DNA of 11,932 bases from JACMLD01 sp964245425 (GTDB lineage Bacteria; Bacteroidota; Bacteroidia; Chitinophagales; Chitinophagaceae): contig CAXTMV010000182.1 of assembly GCA_964245425.1 (NCBI GenBank), positions 1 to 11,932 on the forward strand, in the 5' to 3' direction. Both the position numbers and the translations under genes were made by a program. A model generated the notes under the pieces. That model was not told the origin of the DNA. It did not search any database and saw only the letters and a list, made by a program, of their open reading frames with translations. Positions 1 to 7,579 of this stretch are shown here, piece after piece (the first letter of the stretch is position 1; every line of letters begins with the position of its first letter).

Positions 1-9
1 CTTTTTATA

Positions 10-17
10 TAGTTTTG
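10..17 (+). promoter_or_regulatory. Bacteroidota -7 promoter box for the bacilliredoxin gene
   Basis: The octamer TAGTTTTG matches the Bacteroidota -7 consensus TAnnTTTG exactly. It lies 27 bases before the ATG at 45, so transcription would begin around 22-25 and leave a leader of about 20 nt. The matching -33 TTTG element would fall outside the window and cannot be checked. Confidence 0.55.
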
Positions 18-44
18 CGTTGCTAACATCAAAGACTAAAAAAT

Positions 45-458
45 ATGTATCCATCAGAAATTGTAATACCGATGAAGGAGGAGCTGACTGAGAACGGCTT
101 CGATGAACTCCTGACCGCCCAGGCTGTAGACAACCAGTTGTCGCAGAAAGGAACTACCCTGGTAATGATAAATTCAGTATGTGGTTGTTCAGCAGGGTCT
201 GCCCGACCCGGCGTATTAATGGCCGTACACAATACCACTAAAAAGCCCGACCACCTGGCCACTTCTTTCGCCGGTTTTGACGTGGAAGCGATCAAGAGCC
301 TGCGGGAGCACCTGTTGCCTTATCCGCCATCATCGCCTGCCATTGCATTGTTCAAAAACGGCGAACTGGTGCATTTTATAGAACGCCACCAGATTGAAGG
401 CCGTCCGGCACAGATGATTGCCCAGAACCTGCTCAGCGCTTTTGAAGAATATTGCTAA
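45..458 (+). CDS. BrxA/BrxB-type bacilliredoxin (YphP/YqiW family)
   Basis: This 137-aa protein belongs to the thioredoxin-fold bacilliredoxin family (YphP/YqiW, DUF1094). In Bacillus these proteins remove bacillithiol from S-bacillithiolated proteins in the cytoplasm after oxidative stress. The sequence shows the family's CGC active-site motif at residues 46-48 (SVCGCSAGSARPG). It also has the SPAIALF segment around 98-104, which should carry the cis-proline facing the active site, and a C-terminal AFEEYC ending in Cys137. The N-terminus MYPSEIVIPM is also typical, and the length is close to the usual 136-145 aa. The ATG at 45 is chosen because it gives this N-terminus and follows a -7 box at 10-17. 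A strong terminator follows, so it is probably monocistronic. The family call is secure. The use of bacillithiol as the thiol cofactor is inferred, since no Bsh biosynthesis genes lie in the window. Confidence 0.93.
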   Translation: MYPSEIVIPMKEELTENGFDELLTAQAVDNQLSQKGTTLVMINSVCGCSAGSARPGVLMAVHNTTKKPDHLATSFAGFDVEAIKSLREHLLPYPPSSPAIALFKNGELVHFIERHQIEGRPAQMIAQNLLSAFEEYC

Positions 459-483
459 CCAGCCAGGTTATCGAATGCATACC

Positions 484-510
484 GGCCCACCGCAAGTGGG
501 CCTTTTTTTT
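484..510 (+). terminator. Intrinsic terminator after the bacilliredoxin gene
   Basis: A perfect 7-bp GC-rich stem, GGCCCAC (484-490) with GTGGGCC (496-502), encloses a CGCAA loop and is followed directly by eight T (503-510). It begins 25 bases after the stop codon at 458. This is a textbook Rho-independent terminator, and it separates the gene from the Lgt gene at 628. Confidence 0.92.
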
Positions 511-627
511 AAGTGGGATGATCTTTGCCAGCCCGGTTGCAAACAACCGCAAATTTCAGATACAAGAATTTTTGGCCTAACATTGCAGTCAATTACTTAA
601 TTATTCATATTCAATTGATCAGAACAT

Positions 628-1908
628 ATGTATCCTAACCTCTATCTTCTTGTTCGCGATTGGTTTGGGGCAGATTGGAAAGGGCTGCGGTTCATAAATA
701 TGTTTGGATTCATGGTGGCACTCGCTTTTATTGCCGCTGCCATCGTCATCGGCAGCGAATTGAAAAGGAAGAGCAAGGAAGGGCTGCTGCAGTACCAGGA
801 AGAGAAGATCACAATGGGGAAACCGGTGAGCCCGATTGAACTGCTGGTGAATTTCCTGCTGGGATTCCTGCTCGGCTATAAAATACTGGGGGCTTTTTTC
901 AGCAACCCCGATGGCGATATACAGCAATTCATTTTTTCACTGCAGGGAAACTGGCTGGCGGGTATCCTGCTTGGTTTACTGTTCGCCGGTCTTAAATGGC
1001 GCGAAGCCAACAAACAAAAGCTGGCAAAACCGGAGGAAAGAATCATTCGCGTATGGCCACACGACAGGGTCGGTGATATCATCATACTCGGCGCCTTATT
1101 CGGTTTTATAGGAGCCAAAATATTTGACAACCTTGAAAATTGGGATCGGTTTATAAAAGATCCTATCGGCAACCTGATTTCACCCAGCGGTCTTACTTTT
1201 TATGGTGGATTGATCTGCGCCGCCCTCGCCATCTGGTGGTATGCAAAAAAACACAATATCGGGTTCTGGCACCTGAACGACGCTGCGGCGCCTTCGCTGA
1301 TGCTGGCCTATGCCATTGGCCGTATGGGTTGCCAGGTAAGCGGCGATGGCTACAGGTGTATGCTGAACATCTCCTATGTATCAGAAAAAAATGGCGCCGT
1401 CTCACTGGTAAAAGGCCACCAGTTTGAAGAACAGCTTTTTACCAACCGCGATTTTTATGTACGCCAGTTTGAGGGCCTCGACAAAGTAAAACACTTGTCG
1501 TTTAAAGGCTTTTCTTTTTTGCCCGACTGGTTTTTTGCCTACACGTATCCGCACAATGTAAATAAAGAAGGGATACCATTGCCCAATTGCAGCTGGGGCG
1601 ATTATTGCAACGTGCTTCCGCTGCCAGTATACCCAACACCCCTGTATGAGATCATTGCCTGCCTGCTCCTGTTCGGGCTGATCTGGGCAGTTCGTAAAAA
1701 ATTTAAAGTGGCGGGTACCTTATTCGGGTTCTATCTTTTTATCAACGGCATCGAACGCTTTTTGATCGAGAAGATAAGAGTGAATACCAAATACGAGGGA
1801 CTTCCTTTTCAGCCTACCCAGGCGGAAATCATTTCTTTCTTTCTGATCATTACCGGCATTGTGCTCATGCTGTACCTGCCAAGAAGGAAGAAAGCCGGTA
1901 CTTTATAA
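628..1908 (+). CDS. lgt: Prolipoprotein diacylglyceryl transferase, long Bacteroidota form
   Basis: Lgt is an inner-membrane enzyme that moves diacylglycerol from phosphatidylglycerol to the lipobox cysteine of prolipoproteins, the first step of lipoprotein maturation. The 426-aa product has many hydrophobic segments, at about 25-42, 72-91, 108-122, 149-165, 190-205, 340-355, 365-380 and 399-416. The family landmarks are present in order: GLTFYGG at 188-194, in the place of the usual HGG; GRMGCQVSGDG at 231-241, the Lgt signature with Arg232; PTPLYE at 336-341; and NGIERFLIEKIR at 373-384. It is much longer than E. coli Lgt (291 aa). The extra length is an N-terminal extension and a soluble insert at about 245-330 between the signature and PTPLYE. 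The start at 628 gives MYPNLYLLVRDWFG, a plausible family N-terminus. Only a weak -7-like AATTTTTG lies upstream (567-574). The family call is firm. Confidence 0.92.
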   Translation: MYPNLYLLVRDWFGADWKGLRFINMFGFMVALAFIAAAIVIGSELKRKSKEGLLQYQEEKITMGKPVSPIELLVNFLLGFLLGYKILGAFFSNPDGDIQQFIFSLQGNWLAGILLGLLFAGLKWREANKQKLAKPEERIIRVWPHDRVGDIIILGALFGFIGAKIFDNLENWDRFIKDPIGNLISPSGLTFYGGLICAALAIWWYAKKHNIGFWHLNDAAAPSLMLAYAIGRMGCQVSGDGYRCMLNISYVSEKNGAVSLVKGHQFEEQLFTNRDFYVRQFEGLDKVKHLSFKGFSFLPDWFFAYTYPHNVNKEGIPLPNCSWGDYCNVLPLPVYPTPLYEIIACLLLFGLIWAVRKKFKVAGTLFGFYLFINGIERFLIEKIRVNTKYEGLPFQPTQAEIISFFLIITGIVLMLYLPRRKKAGTL

Positions 1909-2087
1909 TGGGGATTCGTTTTACAGCAACGCCCATGCATCATTCCTAATTAAGTTACCCCGCTCCACCCGTTCAGTAAAGGCCAGCCCTATACGGGTTG
2001 TCTTACTGCCGTTAATAGTAACACGTTACCATTCATACCAAAGGGCGGTACGCTTGTAACCCGGCTGCTGGCCCAGCGTCTTACTGC

Positions 2088-2114
2088 TTATTGATAAATA
2101 CCAGTTATCAATAA
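2088..2114. repeat. AT-rich 10-bp inverted repeat, possible operator
   Basis: TTATTGATAA (2088-2097) and TTATCAATAA (2105-2114) are perfect reverse complements separated by seven bases (ATACCAG). No T-run follows, so it does not look like a terminator. It lies 47 bases upstream of the -7 box at 2162, where a regulator could bind. Operator function is inferred from position and symmetry only. Confidence 0.45.
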
Positions 2115-2161
2115 AATTTACCACCTAACATAAAGCAATGTTCTTTGTATTGCATAGTACT

Positions 2162-2169
2162 TAATTTTG
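2162..2169 (+). promoter_or_regulatory. -7 promoter box for the first barrel gene
   Basis: TAATTTTG matches TAnnTTTG exactly and would give a leader of about 40 nt before the ATG at 2217. The nearest TTTG upstream (2144-2147) is only 14 bases away. That is shorter than the usual spacing of about 19-21, so the -33 element is uncertain. Confidence 0.5.
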
Positions 2170-2216
2170 GACTGTAATACTAAAAACAAAGTACCAACCA
2201 TTATAAAGATACTGTT

Positions 2217-4679
2217 ATGAAAAAAGCTGTCCTCTCAATGCTCTTTCTTGCCTTATTCCTTGTAAATCAGGCCCAAACGAATAATGGGGCCATTTCCGGC
2301 CATGTGGCAGATGGCAACCAGAAACTGGTTGAATCTGCTACCATCAGCCTCCTGCAAGCAAAAGATTCAAGCGTGGTAAAAATAGCTGCAGCCAACGCAG
2401 CAGGCAATTTTAATTTTGAATCGGTGGCAGCAGGCCGTTACCTGGTAGCCGTTTCTGCAGTCGCCCACAGAAAAGCCTTCTCGGATATATTTGAATTAAA
2501 TGCAACTAATATTTCTGTTGAACTGAAAACCATCGAATTAATGCCTGTCTCAAAAGACCTCGCTGGCGTTACCGTTACCGCCCGCAAGCCGCTGATTGAA
2601 CAACATATAGACCGGATGGTGGTAAATGTAGATGCTGCAGTCTCCAATGTGGGTGCAACGGCATTGGAAGTGCTCGAAAAATCGCCCGGCATTACCGTAG
2701 ACAAAGACGGCAGCATCAGCCTGAAGGGCAAACAAGGCGTACAAATATTTATTGATGGGAAGCCCTCGTACCTGAGCGGCGATGACCTGGTAAACCTCTT
2801 AAAGAACATGTCGGCCAGTCAGCTCGACCAGATCGAGATCATGACCAATCCGCAGGCAAAATACGATGCCGCCGGCAATTCGGGTATCATCAATATCAAA
2901 ACAAAAAAGAATAAAGTAAAAGGCTTCAATGGCAGCCTGAATGCAGGTTATTCACAGGGCTTTTATGCCAGAACAAATGAAAGCCTGAACCTCAACTACC
3001 GCAACGGAAAATTCAATGCCTTTTTAAATTATAGTTTTAATAAGAACAATAGCTATAACCAGCTGGCCATTCACCGGGAATACAAAGATGCGGATGGAAA
3101 GACGGTAATAGCCATGTTTGACCAGGTTGCTTTTATGCCCCGGAGCAATACAAATGACAACCTGAAGTGGGGGATGGATTTTTTTGCCAGCCAAAAAACA
3201 ACCGTTGGGTTTGTGGCCAGTGGTTTTATAAGCCCTGAAACCCAGCGCAATTTTAATACCTCTTACCTCAAAGATGCCAACGGTGCGGTAGATTCCATCG
3301 TTTACTCTACCTGCCGGGCCAATAACCGCTGGAAGAATGGCGCCGTTAACCTGAATTTCCGTCACCAGTACGATTCAACCGGCCGCGAGCTGACAGCTGA
3401 TCTCGATTATTCAAAATATGCTTCCAACAACAACCAGTTGTTCATGAATGCCTCTTTTACACCCGACTGGGTGAAGAAAGGCGAAACGGATTTGAAAAGC
3501 AACCTGCCGGTTGATATCAATATCTATTCGGCAAAACTCGACTATACCCACCCGCTTAAAAAGCAGGCGAAGCTGGAAGCTGGTGTAAAGACCAGTTATG
3601 TAAACACCGACAACGCGGCCAATTATTTTAATGTAATAGGCGGCGCCGATGCCGTGGACTATGATAAAACGAACCGCTTCCTGTACAAAGAAAATATCAA
3701 TGCTGCCTATCTTAATTATAACCGCCAGTTCAAAAAATTAGGCATCCAGGCAGGCCTGCGTTTAGAGAATACCAATTATAAAGGCCACCAGCTGGGCAAT
3801 GCGCAGAAGCCTGATTCAGATTCCAGTTTCAACAGATCCTATACCAATCTTTTTCCGACCGTCTTTTTCAGCTACGCCGCTGATAAGAACAACCAGTTCG
3901 GGCTTTCTGTGGGCAGAAGGATCGACCGGCCTGCTTACCAGGATTTAAATCCCTTCCTGTTCTTTATTGATAATTATACCTACGAAACAGGCAATCCTTT
4001 TCTGCAACCACAATACAGCAACAATGTAGAGCTCAGTCACACTTTCAAAAGTTTTTTAACCACTACCCTCAACTACAGCAAAACCAAGAACTTTTTTACC
4101 GAAACCTTTGGTCAGAAAGACTATGCCACCATTGTAAGCAGGGGTAATATTGGCGAGCGGCAGAATGCGGGCATCAGCGTCAGTGCACAGGTACCGTTTA
4201 CAAAATGGTGGAATGCCAGTCTCTATGGCAATTACAACTATAATTATTTCAAAGGAATCTTATATGGTGAACAGATAGATGTAAGCGGTTCCAATGTATT
4301 GTTCAATGTAAATAACCAGTTCAGTTTTGGAAAGGGCTGGAGTGCAGAGCTGAGTGGTTTTTACAGGACAAAAGGAATTGAAGGCCAGGTGCTGATCATG
4401 CCGCTGGGCCAGGCATCGGCAGGATTATCCAAACAGGTGCTCAAAGGCAAGGGTACACTGCGTGCAAACATCAGGGATATCTTTTATACCAACCGGGCAA
4501 AAGGCGAGATCAATTTTCAGCAGACAACCGCCCATTTCGAAAATACCCGCGATTCAAGGGTGGCCGGTATTTCTTTCTCCTATCGTTTTGGCAAACCGCT
4601 TAAAGGACCGCAGAACAATCGAAAAAAAGGCGGTGCCGGCGACGAAGAAAACCGTGTGAAAACAGGCGGGAATAACTAG
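2217..4679 (+). CDS. Outer-membrane beta-barrel protein, TonB-dependent-receptor-like (paralog 1)
   Basis: This 820-aa protein has the layout of the Bacteroidota outer-membrane beta-barrel (OMP_b-brl_3) type. Residues 1-20 form a signal peptide ending QAQ. Residues about 24-108 form a carboxypeptidase-regulatory-like beta-sandwich (GAISGHVADG through AAGRYLVAVS). VTVTARKPLIEQ at 118-129 is followed by a plug domain to about 231, with EVLEKSPGI, LKGKQGV, IDGKPSYLSG and LDQIEIMTNP. The rest is rich in aromatic and Asn residues with alternating strands, as expected of a barrel. SFSYRFGK near the C-terminus is probably the last strand, and a polar tail of about 30 residues follows. It probably binds or imports a substrate at the outer membrane with TonB energy. 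The substrate cannot be read from sequence, and no SusD-like partner or sigma/anti-sigma pair lies beside it. A close paralog follows at 4992. The family is secure; the transport role is inferred. Confidence 0.88.
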   Translation: MKKAVLSMLFLALFLVNQAQTNNGAISGHVADGNQKLVESATISLLQAKDSSVVKIAAANAAGNFNFESVAAGRYLVAVSAVAHRKAFSDIFELNATNISVELKTIELMPVSKDLAGVTVTARKPLIEQHIDRMVVNVDAAVSNVGATALEVLEKSPGITVDKDGSISLKGKQGVQIFIDGKPSYLSGDDLVNLLKNMSASQLDQIEIMTNPQAKYDAAGNSGIINIKTKKNKVKGFNGSLNAGYSQGFYARTNESLNLNYRNGKFNAFLNYSFNKNNSYNQLAIHREYKDADGKTVIAMFDQVAFMPRSNTNDNLKWGMDFFASQKTTVGFVASGFISPETQRNFNTSYLKDANGAVDSIVYSTCRANNRWKNGAVNLNFRHQYDSTGRELTADLDYSKYASNNNQLFMNASFTPDWVKKGETDLKSNLPVDINIYSAKLDYTHPLKKQAKLEAGVKTSYVNTDNAANYFNVIGGADAVDYDKTNRFLYKENINAAYLNYNRQFKKLGIQAGLRLENTNYKGHQLGNAQKPDSDSSFNRSYTNLFPTVFFSYAADKNNQFGLSVGRRIDRPAYQDLNPFLFFIDNYTYETGNPFLQPQYSNNVELSHTFKSFLTTTLNYSKTKNFFTETFGQKDYATIVSRGNIGERQNAGISVSAQVPFTKWWNASLYGNYNYNYFKGILYGEQIDVSGSNVLFNVNNQFSFGKGWSAELSGFYRTKGIEGQVLIMPLGQASAGLSKQVLKGKGTLRANIRDIFYTNRAKGEINFQQTTAHFENTRDSRVAGISFSYRFGKPLKGPQNNRKKGGAGDEENRVKTGGNN

Positions 4680-4703
4680 TTGTAAGTCCTTTGCATTGAG
4701 AAC

Positions 4704-4814
4704 AGTTCGATGTTCATCTTTAGCAGTTCAGTTGCTTTCGCAATGGCATGCGCATGCATGTCGCTGCAATGGCAGGCCAGTCAACTGCTAACGGTGAACA
4801 TCGAACTTTTTTTT
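4704..4814 (+). terminator. Long inverted repeat with T-run: terminator or small repeat element
   Basis: The left arm 4704-4728 and right arm 4783-4807 pair over 25 nt. The outer 13 bp are perfect (AGTTCGATGTTCA with TGAACATCGAACT). A 4-nt poorly paired patch follows (4717-4720 against 4791-4794), then a perfect inner 8 bp (TAGCAGTT with AACTGCTA). The apical region of 54 nt (4729-4782) is itself structured. Eight T (4807-4814) follow the stem on the + strand only, 25-135 bases after the stop codon at 4679, which fits termination of the first barrel gene. The stem and loop are much larger than in the other terminators here. A miniature inverted-repeat element or REP-like sequence reused as a terminator is therefore an alternative. 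I see no clear target-site duplication. Confidence 0.65.
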
Positions 4815-4916
4815 CCGAACAAAACCTCCCTCTTGATAAGAATACGGTGTTTTTCGTACTTGAAATTTACCGCCTGTGTATTGGGCACATAATGATACCC
4901 CTCATCCATATTCCGC

Positions 4917-4947
4917 TTTAGCATCCGTCTGCATCCATTCAATTTTG
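4917..4947 (+). promoter_or_regulatory. Candidate promoter for the second barrel gene
   Basis: CAATTTTG (4940-4947) differs from the -7 consensus TAnnTTTG at its first base only. A near -33 element, TTTA (4917-4920), lies 19 bases upstream, which is a normal spacing. The predicted leader of about 37-40 nt resembles that of the first paralog. With the T-tailed hairpin upstream, this suggests the two barrel genes are separate transcription units. Confidence 0.4.
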
Positions 4948-4991
4948 CAGCAGCCATTAACTGTTTAAACCTGCTATGCGGCAGCACCACC

Positions 4992-7478
4992 ATGAAAAAA
5001 ATAATACCCCTCTTAACCTTGTTCTTTTTTTGCATCAGCCTGTTGGCCCAGGAAAAAACGGGCTCCATCAGCGGCATGGTAACAGATGCCGGTCAGAAAC
5101 CCTTTGAAGCAGCCACGGTACAGCTCTTAAAACCGGATGGAAAAACCCTGGTAAAAGCAGTGCTGACCAATAAACAGGGCCTATACGAAATAGAAAAAAT
5201 CAGCGCCGGCAAATACATCCTCTCTGCCAGCGCTGTGTCCTTCTCTGCTGCAGCTTCAGCTGTTATTGAACTGACGGCTGATAAAATGAATTACCGGGCA
5301 CCGGCCATCCTGCTTTCCGGTAACTCAAAAGAACTGAACGGCGTTACCGTTACCGCCCGCAGGCCCCTGGTAGAACAGAAGATCGATCGTACCGTCATTA
5401 ATGTGGAAGCGGCTCCCACCAATGCTGGGGCAAGCGCCATGGAAGTGCTGGAGAAAAGCCCGGGCATATCTGTAGACAACGACGGTAATATCAGCCTCAA
5501 AGGCAAGCAGGGCGTTATTGTGATGATGGATGGAAAACCCACTTATCTCTCTGCCGCCGACCTGGCCAATGTATTAAAAAACCTACCGGCGTCGGCGCTC
5601 GACCAGATCGAGATCATGACCAACCCCCCGGCAAAATACGATGCGTCAGGCAATGCCGGCCTCATCAATATCAAAACAAAAAAAAGCCGCAATGATGGGC
5701 TGAACGGCAGTATTACAGCCGGTGGTACCATTGGCTTGTATAAAAGAGACAATAGCTACCTGGCACCGCTCAAACAAAGCAGCAGCATCAACCTAAATTA
5801 CCGAAAGGGAAAGGTCAATCTTTTTGGGAACTACAATTTCAACTACCGGGAAGGTAAAAGCGATTTGCAGATAGACCGGAAATTTTTTGAAAAGAACGGC
5901 GACTTAAACTCCCTGTCAAGTTCACTAACAGAAACGAACATGCGCAATAATAACCATACCCTTAAAATCGGGCTGGACTATTATGCCGACAAAAAGAATG
6001 TGTTTGGAATAGTGCTGAACGGCTTTGGTTTTTTTGGACGCCCCATGCCTTTTAGCACCCAGACCATTTACCTGCCCAACGGCAGTATACAGTCAGTACT
6101 CCGTTCTGTAACAACCAACCAGCTGAATTTCTTTAACTATGCCGGCAATTTTAATTATAAACACACCTATGATACCAGTGGTACGGAACTAACGGCAGAT
6201 CTCGATTACCTGGGCTATAACAATGGGTCAAAATCTTTGCTGGTAACCGATGTGTTTGACGGCGCCAGCGGTTCAAAGACGGGTAACCTTACCCTGCGGG
6301 GCAATATTCCCAGCATCATCAATATCTACTCTGCCAAAGCAGACTTTAGCCACCCGATGCAGCATGCGATGCGGTTCGATGCCGGTTTTAAAGTAAGCTA
6401 TGTAAACAGCAATAATAAGGTTACCTATGATCGTGATAACGGTAACGGGTGGGTGCCCGATGATCGTTCCAACCATTTCATCTATGAAGAGAATATCAAC
6501 GCAGCCTATGTAAGCGTCAATAAAAAATGGAATAAATGGAGCACGCAGGCCGGCCTGCGGCTTGAAAACACTACGGCAAAAGGCCAGCAGGTACTGAATG
6601 ATTCTTCTTTTACCCGTAAGTATACCAGCCTCTTTCCCACTTTTTACCTGAACTACGAGGCGGATAAAAACAATGTCCTCACCCTGTCTTATGGCAGAAG
6701 GATTGAAAGACCCAATTACCAGGACCTCAACCCGTTTCTCTGGTTTCTCGATTCCCTCACTTTCCGGCAGGGCAATCCTTACCTGCTGCCGCAGTATTCT
6801 AACAATATCGAACTCAGGCACAGCTATAAGGGAGGCATTACCACCACGGTTAGTTATGCCATTACAGACGATGTAATCTCGCAGATACTAAAACAAAACA
6901 CCGAAAAGCGGATCACCTATCTTACCACCGACAATGTAGCCCGTTTCAGGAATATAGGGCTCTCGGTGAATGCGCCCTTCAAATTTGCAAAATGGTGGAG
7001 CGGAAATACTTTTGTAAATGTCTTCAACAATAAATACACCGGCTTTTACTTCAATTCTTTTACCGGCAATAACGATCCGATCGATATCAGCTATACCTCT
7101 TTCATAGTAAATGTATCCAACAGCTTTAGTTTTAAAAAAGGCTGGAGTGCAGAACTCAGTGGATTCTACCGGGGCAGGGGCGTGGATCAGTTAAACATCA
7201 ATGACCCCATGTATTTTATGACCCTGGGTGGCCAGAAGACGGTGTTAAACGGTAAGGGAACGGTGCGGCTGAACATACGCGACCCATTTCACTGGCAGGT
7301 GTATCGCGGCAGCACCGTGTACAGCGATATTGATATGCGGGTCTATAATAAATGGGACAACCGCAGCGCCACCCTCACTTTCAGCTACCGCTTCGGCAAA
7401 TCCAATGTACCACAGGTACGTAAACGAAGCACCGGCGCAGGCGAAGAGCAGAACAGGGCGGGAGGGCAACAGCAGTGA
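4992..7478 (+). CDS. Outer-membrane beta-barrel protein, TonB-dependent-receptor-like (paralog 2)
   Basis: This 828-aa protein has the same architecture as the gene at 2217. A signal peptide covers residues 1-20 (ending LLAQ), then a carboxypeptidase-regulatory-like domain (about 24-108) and VTVTARRPLVEQ at 118-129. The plug runs to about 230, and a long barrel ends near SYRFGK before a polar tail containing GAGEEQNRAGG. Residues 1-230 of the two proteins line up without a gap. Over residues 118-230 they are about three quarters identical by eye, whereas the barrel loops differ in sequence and length. This fits a tandem duplication in which the energy-coupling and plug part stayed similar while the ligand-facing part diverged. 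The two may serve related but different ligands. The ATG at 4992 gives a proper MKKIIPLL signal start. The substrate is unknown. Confidence 0.88.
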   Translation: MKKIIPLLTLFFFCISLLAQEKTGSISGMVTDAGQKPFEAATVQLLKPDGKTLVKAVLTNKQGLYEIEKISAGKYILSASAVSFSAAASAVIELTADKMNYRAPAILLSGNSKELNGVTVTARRPLVEQKIDRTVINVEAAPTNAGASAMEVLEKSPGISVDNDGNISLKGKQGVIVMMDGKPTYLSAADLANVLKNLPASALDQIEIMTNPPAKYDASGNAGLINIKTKKSRNDGLNGSITAGGTIGLYKRDNSYLAPLKQSSSINLNYRKGKVNLFGNYNFNYREGKSDLQIDRKFFEKNGDLNSLSSSLTETNMRNNNHTLKIGLDYYADKKNVFGIVLNGFGFFGRPMPFSTQTIYLPNGSIQSVLRSVTTNQLNFFNYAGNFNYKHTYDTSGTELTADLDYLGYNNGSKSLLVTDVFDGASGSKTGNLTLRGNIPSIINIYSAKADFSHPMQHAMRFDAGFKVSYVNSNNKVTYDRDNGNGWVPDDRSNHFIYEENINAAYVSVNKKWNKWSTQAGLRLENTTAKGQQVLNDSSFTRKYTSLFPTFYLNYEADKNNVLTLSYGRRIERPNYQDLNPFLWFLDSLTFRQGNPYLLPQYSNNIELRHSYKGGITTTVSYAITDDVISQILKQNTEKRITYLTTDNVARFRNIGLSVNAPFKFAKWWSGNTFVNVFNNKYTGFYFNSFTGNNDPIDISYTSFIVNVSNSFSFKKGWSAELSGFYRGRGVDQLNINDPMYFMTLGGQKTVLNGKGTVRLNIRDPFHWQVYRGSTVYSDIDMRVYNKWDNRSATLTFSYRFGKSNVPQVRKRSTGAGEEQNRAGGQQQ

Positions 7479-7547
7479 TAAATGGGCAATGCAGTAACAC
7501 GCAGTAGCACATTTGCCACCTCAGCACATTAATTCCATTTTTCCCTG

Positions 7548-7555
7548 TAATTTTG
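7548..7555 (+). promoter_or_regulatory. -7 promoter box for the YajQ-family gene
   Basis: TAATTTTG is an exact TAnnTTTG match. Transcription would start near 7560-7563, leaving about 20 nt before the ATG at 7580. This excludes the in-frame TTG at 7553, which lies inside the box. No TTTG is found at the usual -33 spacing. Confidence 0.55.
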
Positions 7556-7579
7556 CCGTTCACCTTTAACAGTAATTGT

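Larger units (their letters stand above)
1909..2216. other. Intergenic region between lgt and the first barrel gene
   Basis: This 308-base stretch holds no convincing gene. I see no intrinsic terminator for lgt. It contains a short dyad GTAAC-AC-GTTAC at 2018-2029, a larger 10-bp dyad at 2088-2114 and a -7 box at 2162-2169. The last two are listed separately. The rest looks like ordinary leader DNA for the barrel gene at 2217. Confidence 0.6.
4680..4991. other. Spacer between the tandem barrel genes
   Basis: This 312-base gene-free stretch holds a large imperfect inverted repeat ending in a T-run (4704-4814) and a candidate promoter (4917-4947), both listed separately. The repeat's apical loop contains a perfect 12-bp palindrome GCATGCGCATGC (4746-4757), a small TTGC-TTTC-GCAA hairpin (4732-4743), and the 9-mer GCAATGGCA twice (4740-4748 and 4766-4774). 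The candidate promoter spacer contains a short direct repeat of GCATCC (4921 and 4931). No convincing coding frame is seen. Confidence 0.6.

Noticed and set aside
418..600. 60-aa frame overlapping the end of the bacilliredoxin gene
   Set aside because: It starts inside the bacilliredoxin gene and runs through the intrinsic terminator at 484-510; the peptide is low in information and has no homologous motif.
4704..4807. Insertion sequence or transposon with terminal inverted repeats
   Set aside because: The element is about 104 bases with no room for a transposase, and I see no flanking target-site duplication. A MITE remains possible and is kept as an alternative in the findings.
4781..5077. 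98-aa reverse-strand reading frame across the spacer and the start of the second barrel gene
   Set aside because: It overlaps the signal-peptide region of a secure gene and part of the inverted repeat, its product resembles no family I know, and it has no promoter box or start context of its own.
6273..6821. 182-aa reverse-strand reading frame inside the second barrel gene
   Set aside because: It lies wholly inside a well-supported coding gene and its product has no recognisable domain. Long antisense frames are common opposite barrel genes with this codon use.
7485..7517. GGCAA/TTGCC inverted repeat and repeated GCAGTA after the second barrel gene
   Set aside because: The arms are five bases long with a 23-base gap and no T-run; this is within chance for such a spacer.
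7553..7579. Upstream TTG start that would lengthen the YajQ-family protein by nine residues
   Set aside because: The TTG is part of the -7 promoter box, so it would not be in the transcript, and the added residues are not part of the family N-terminus.
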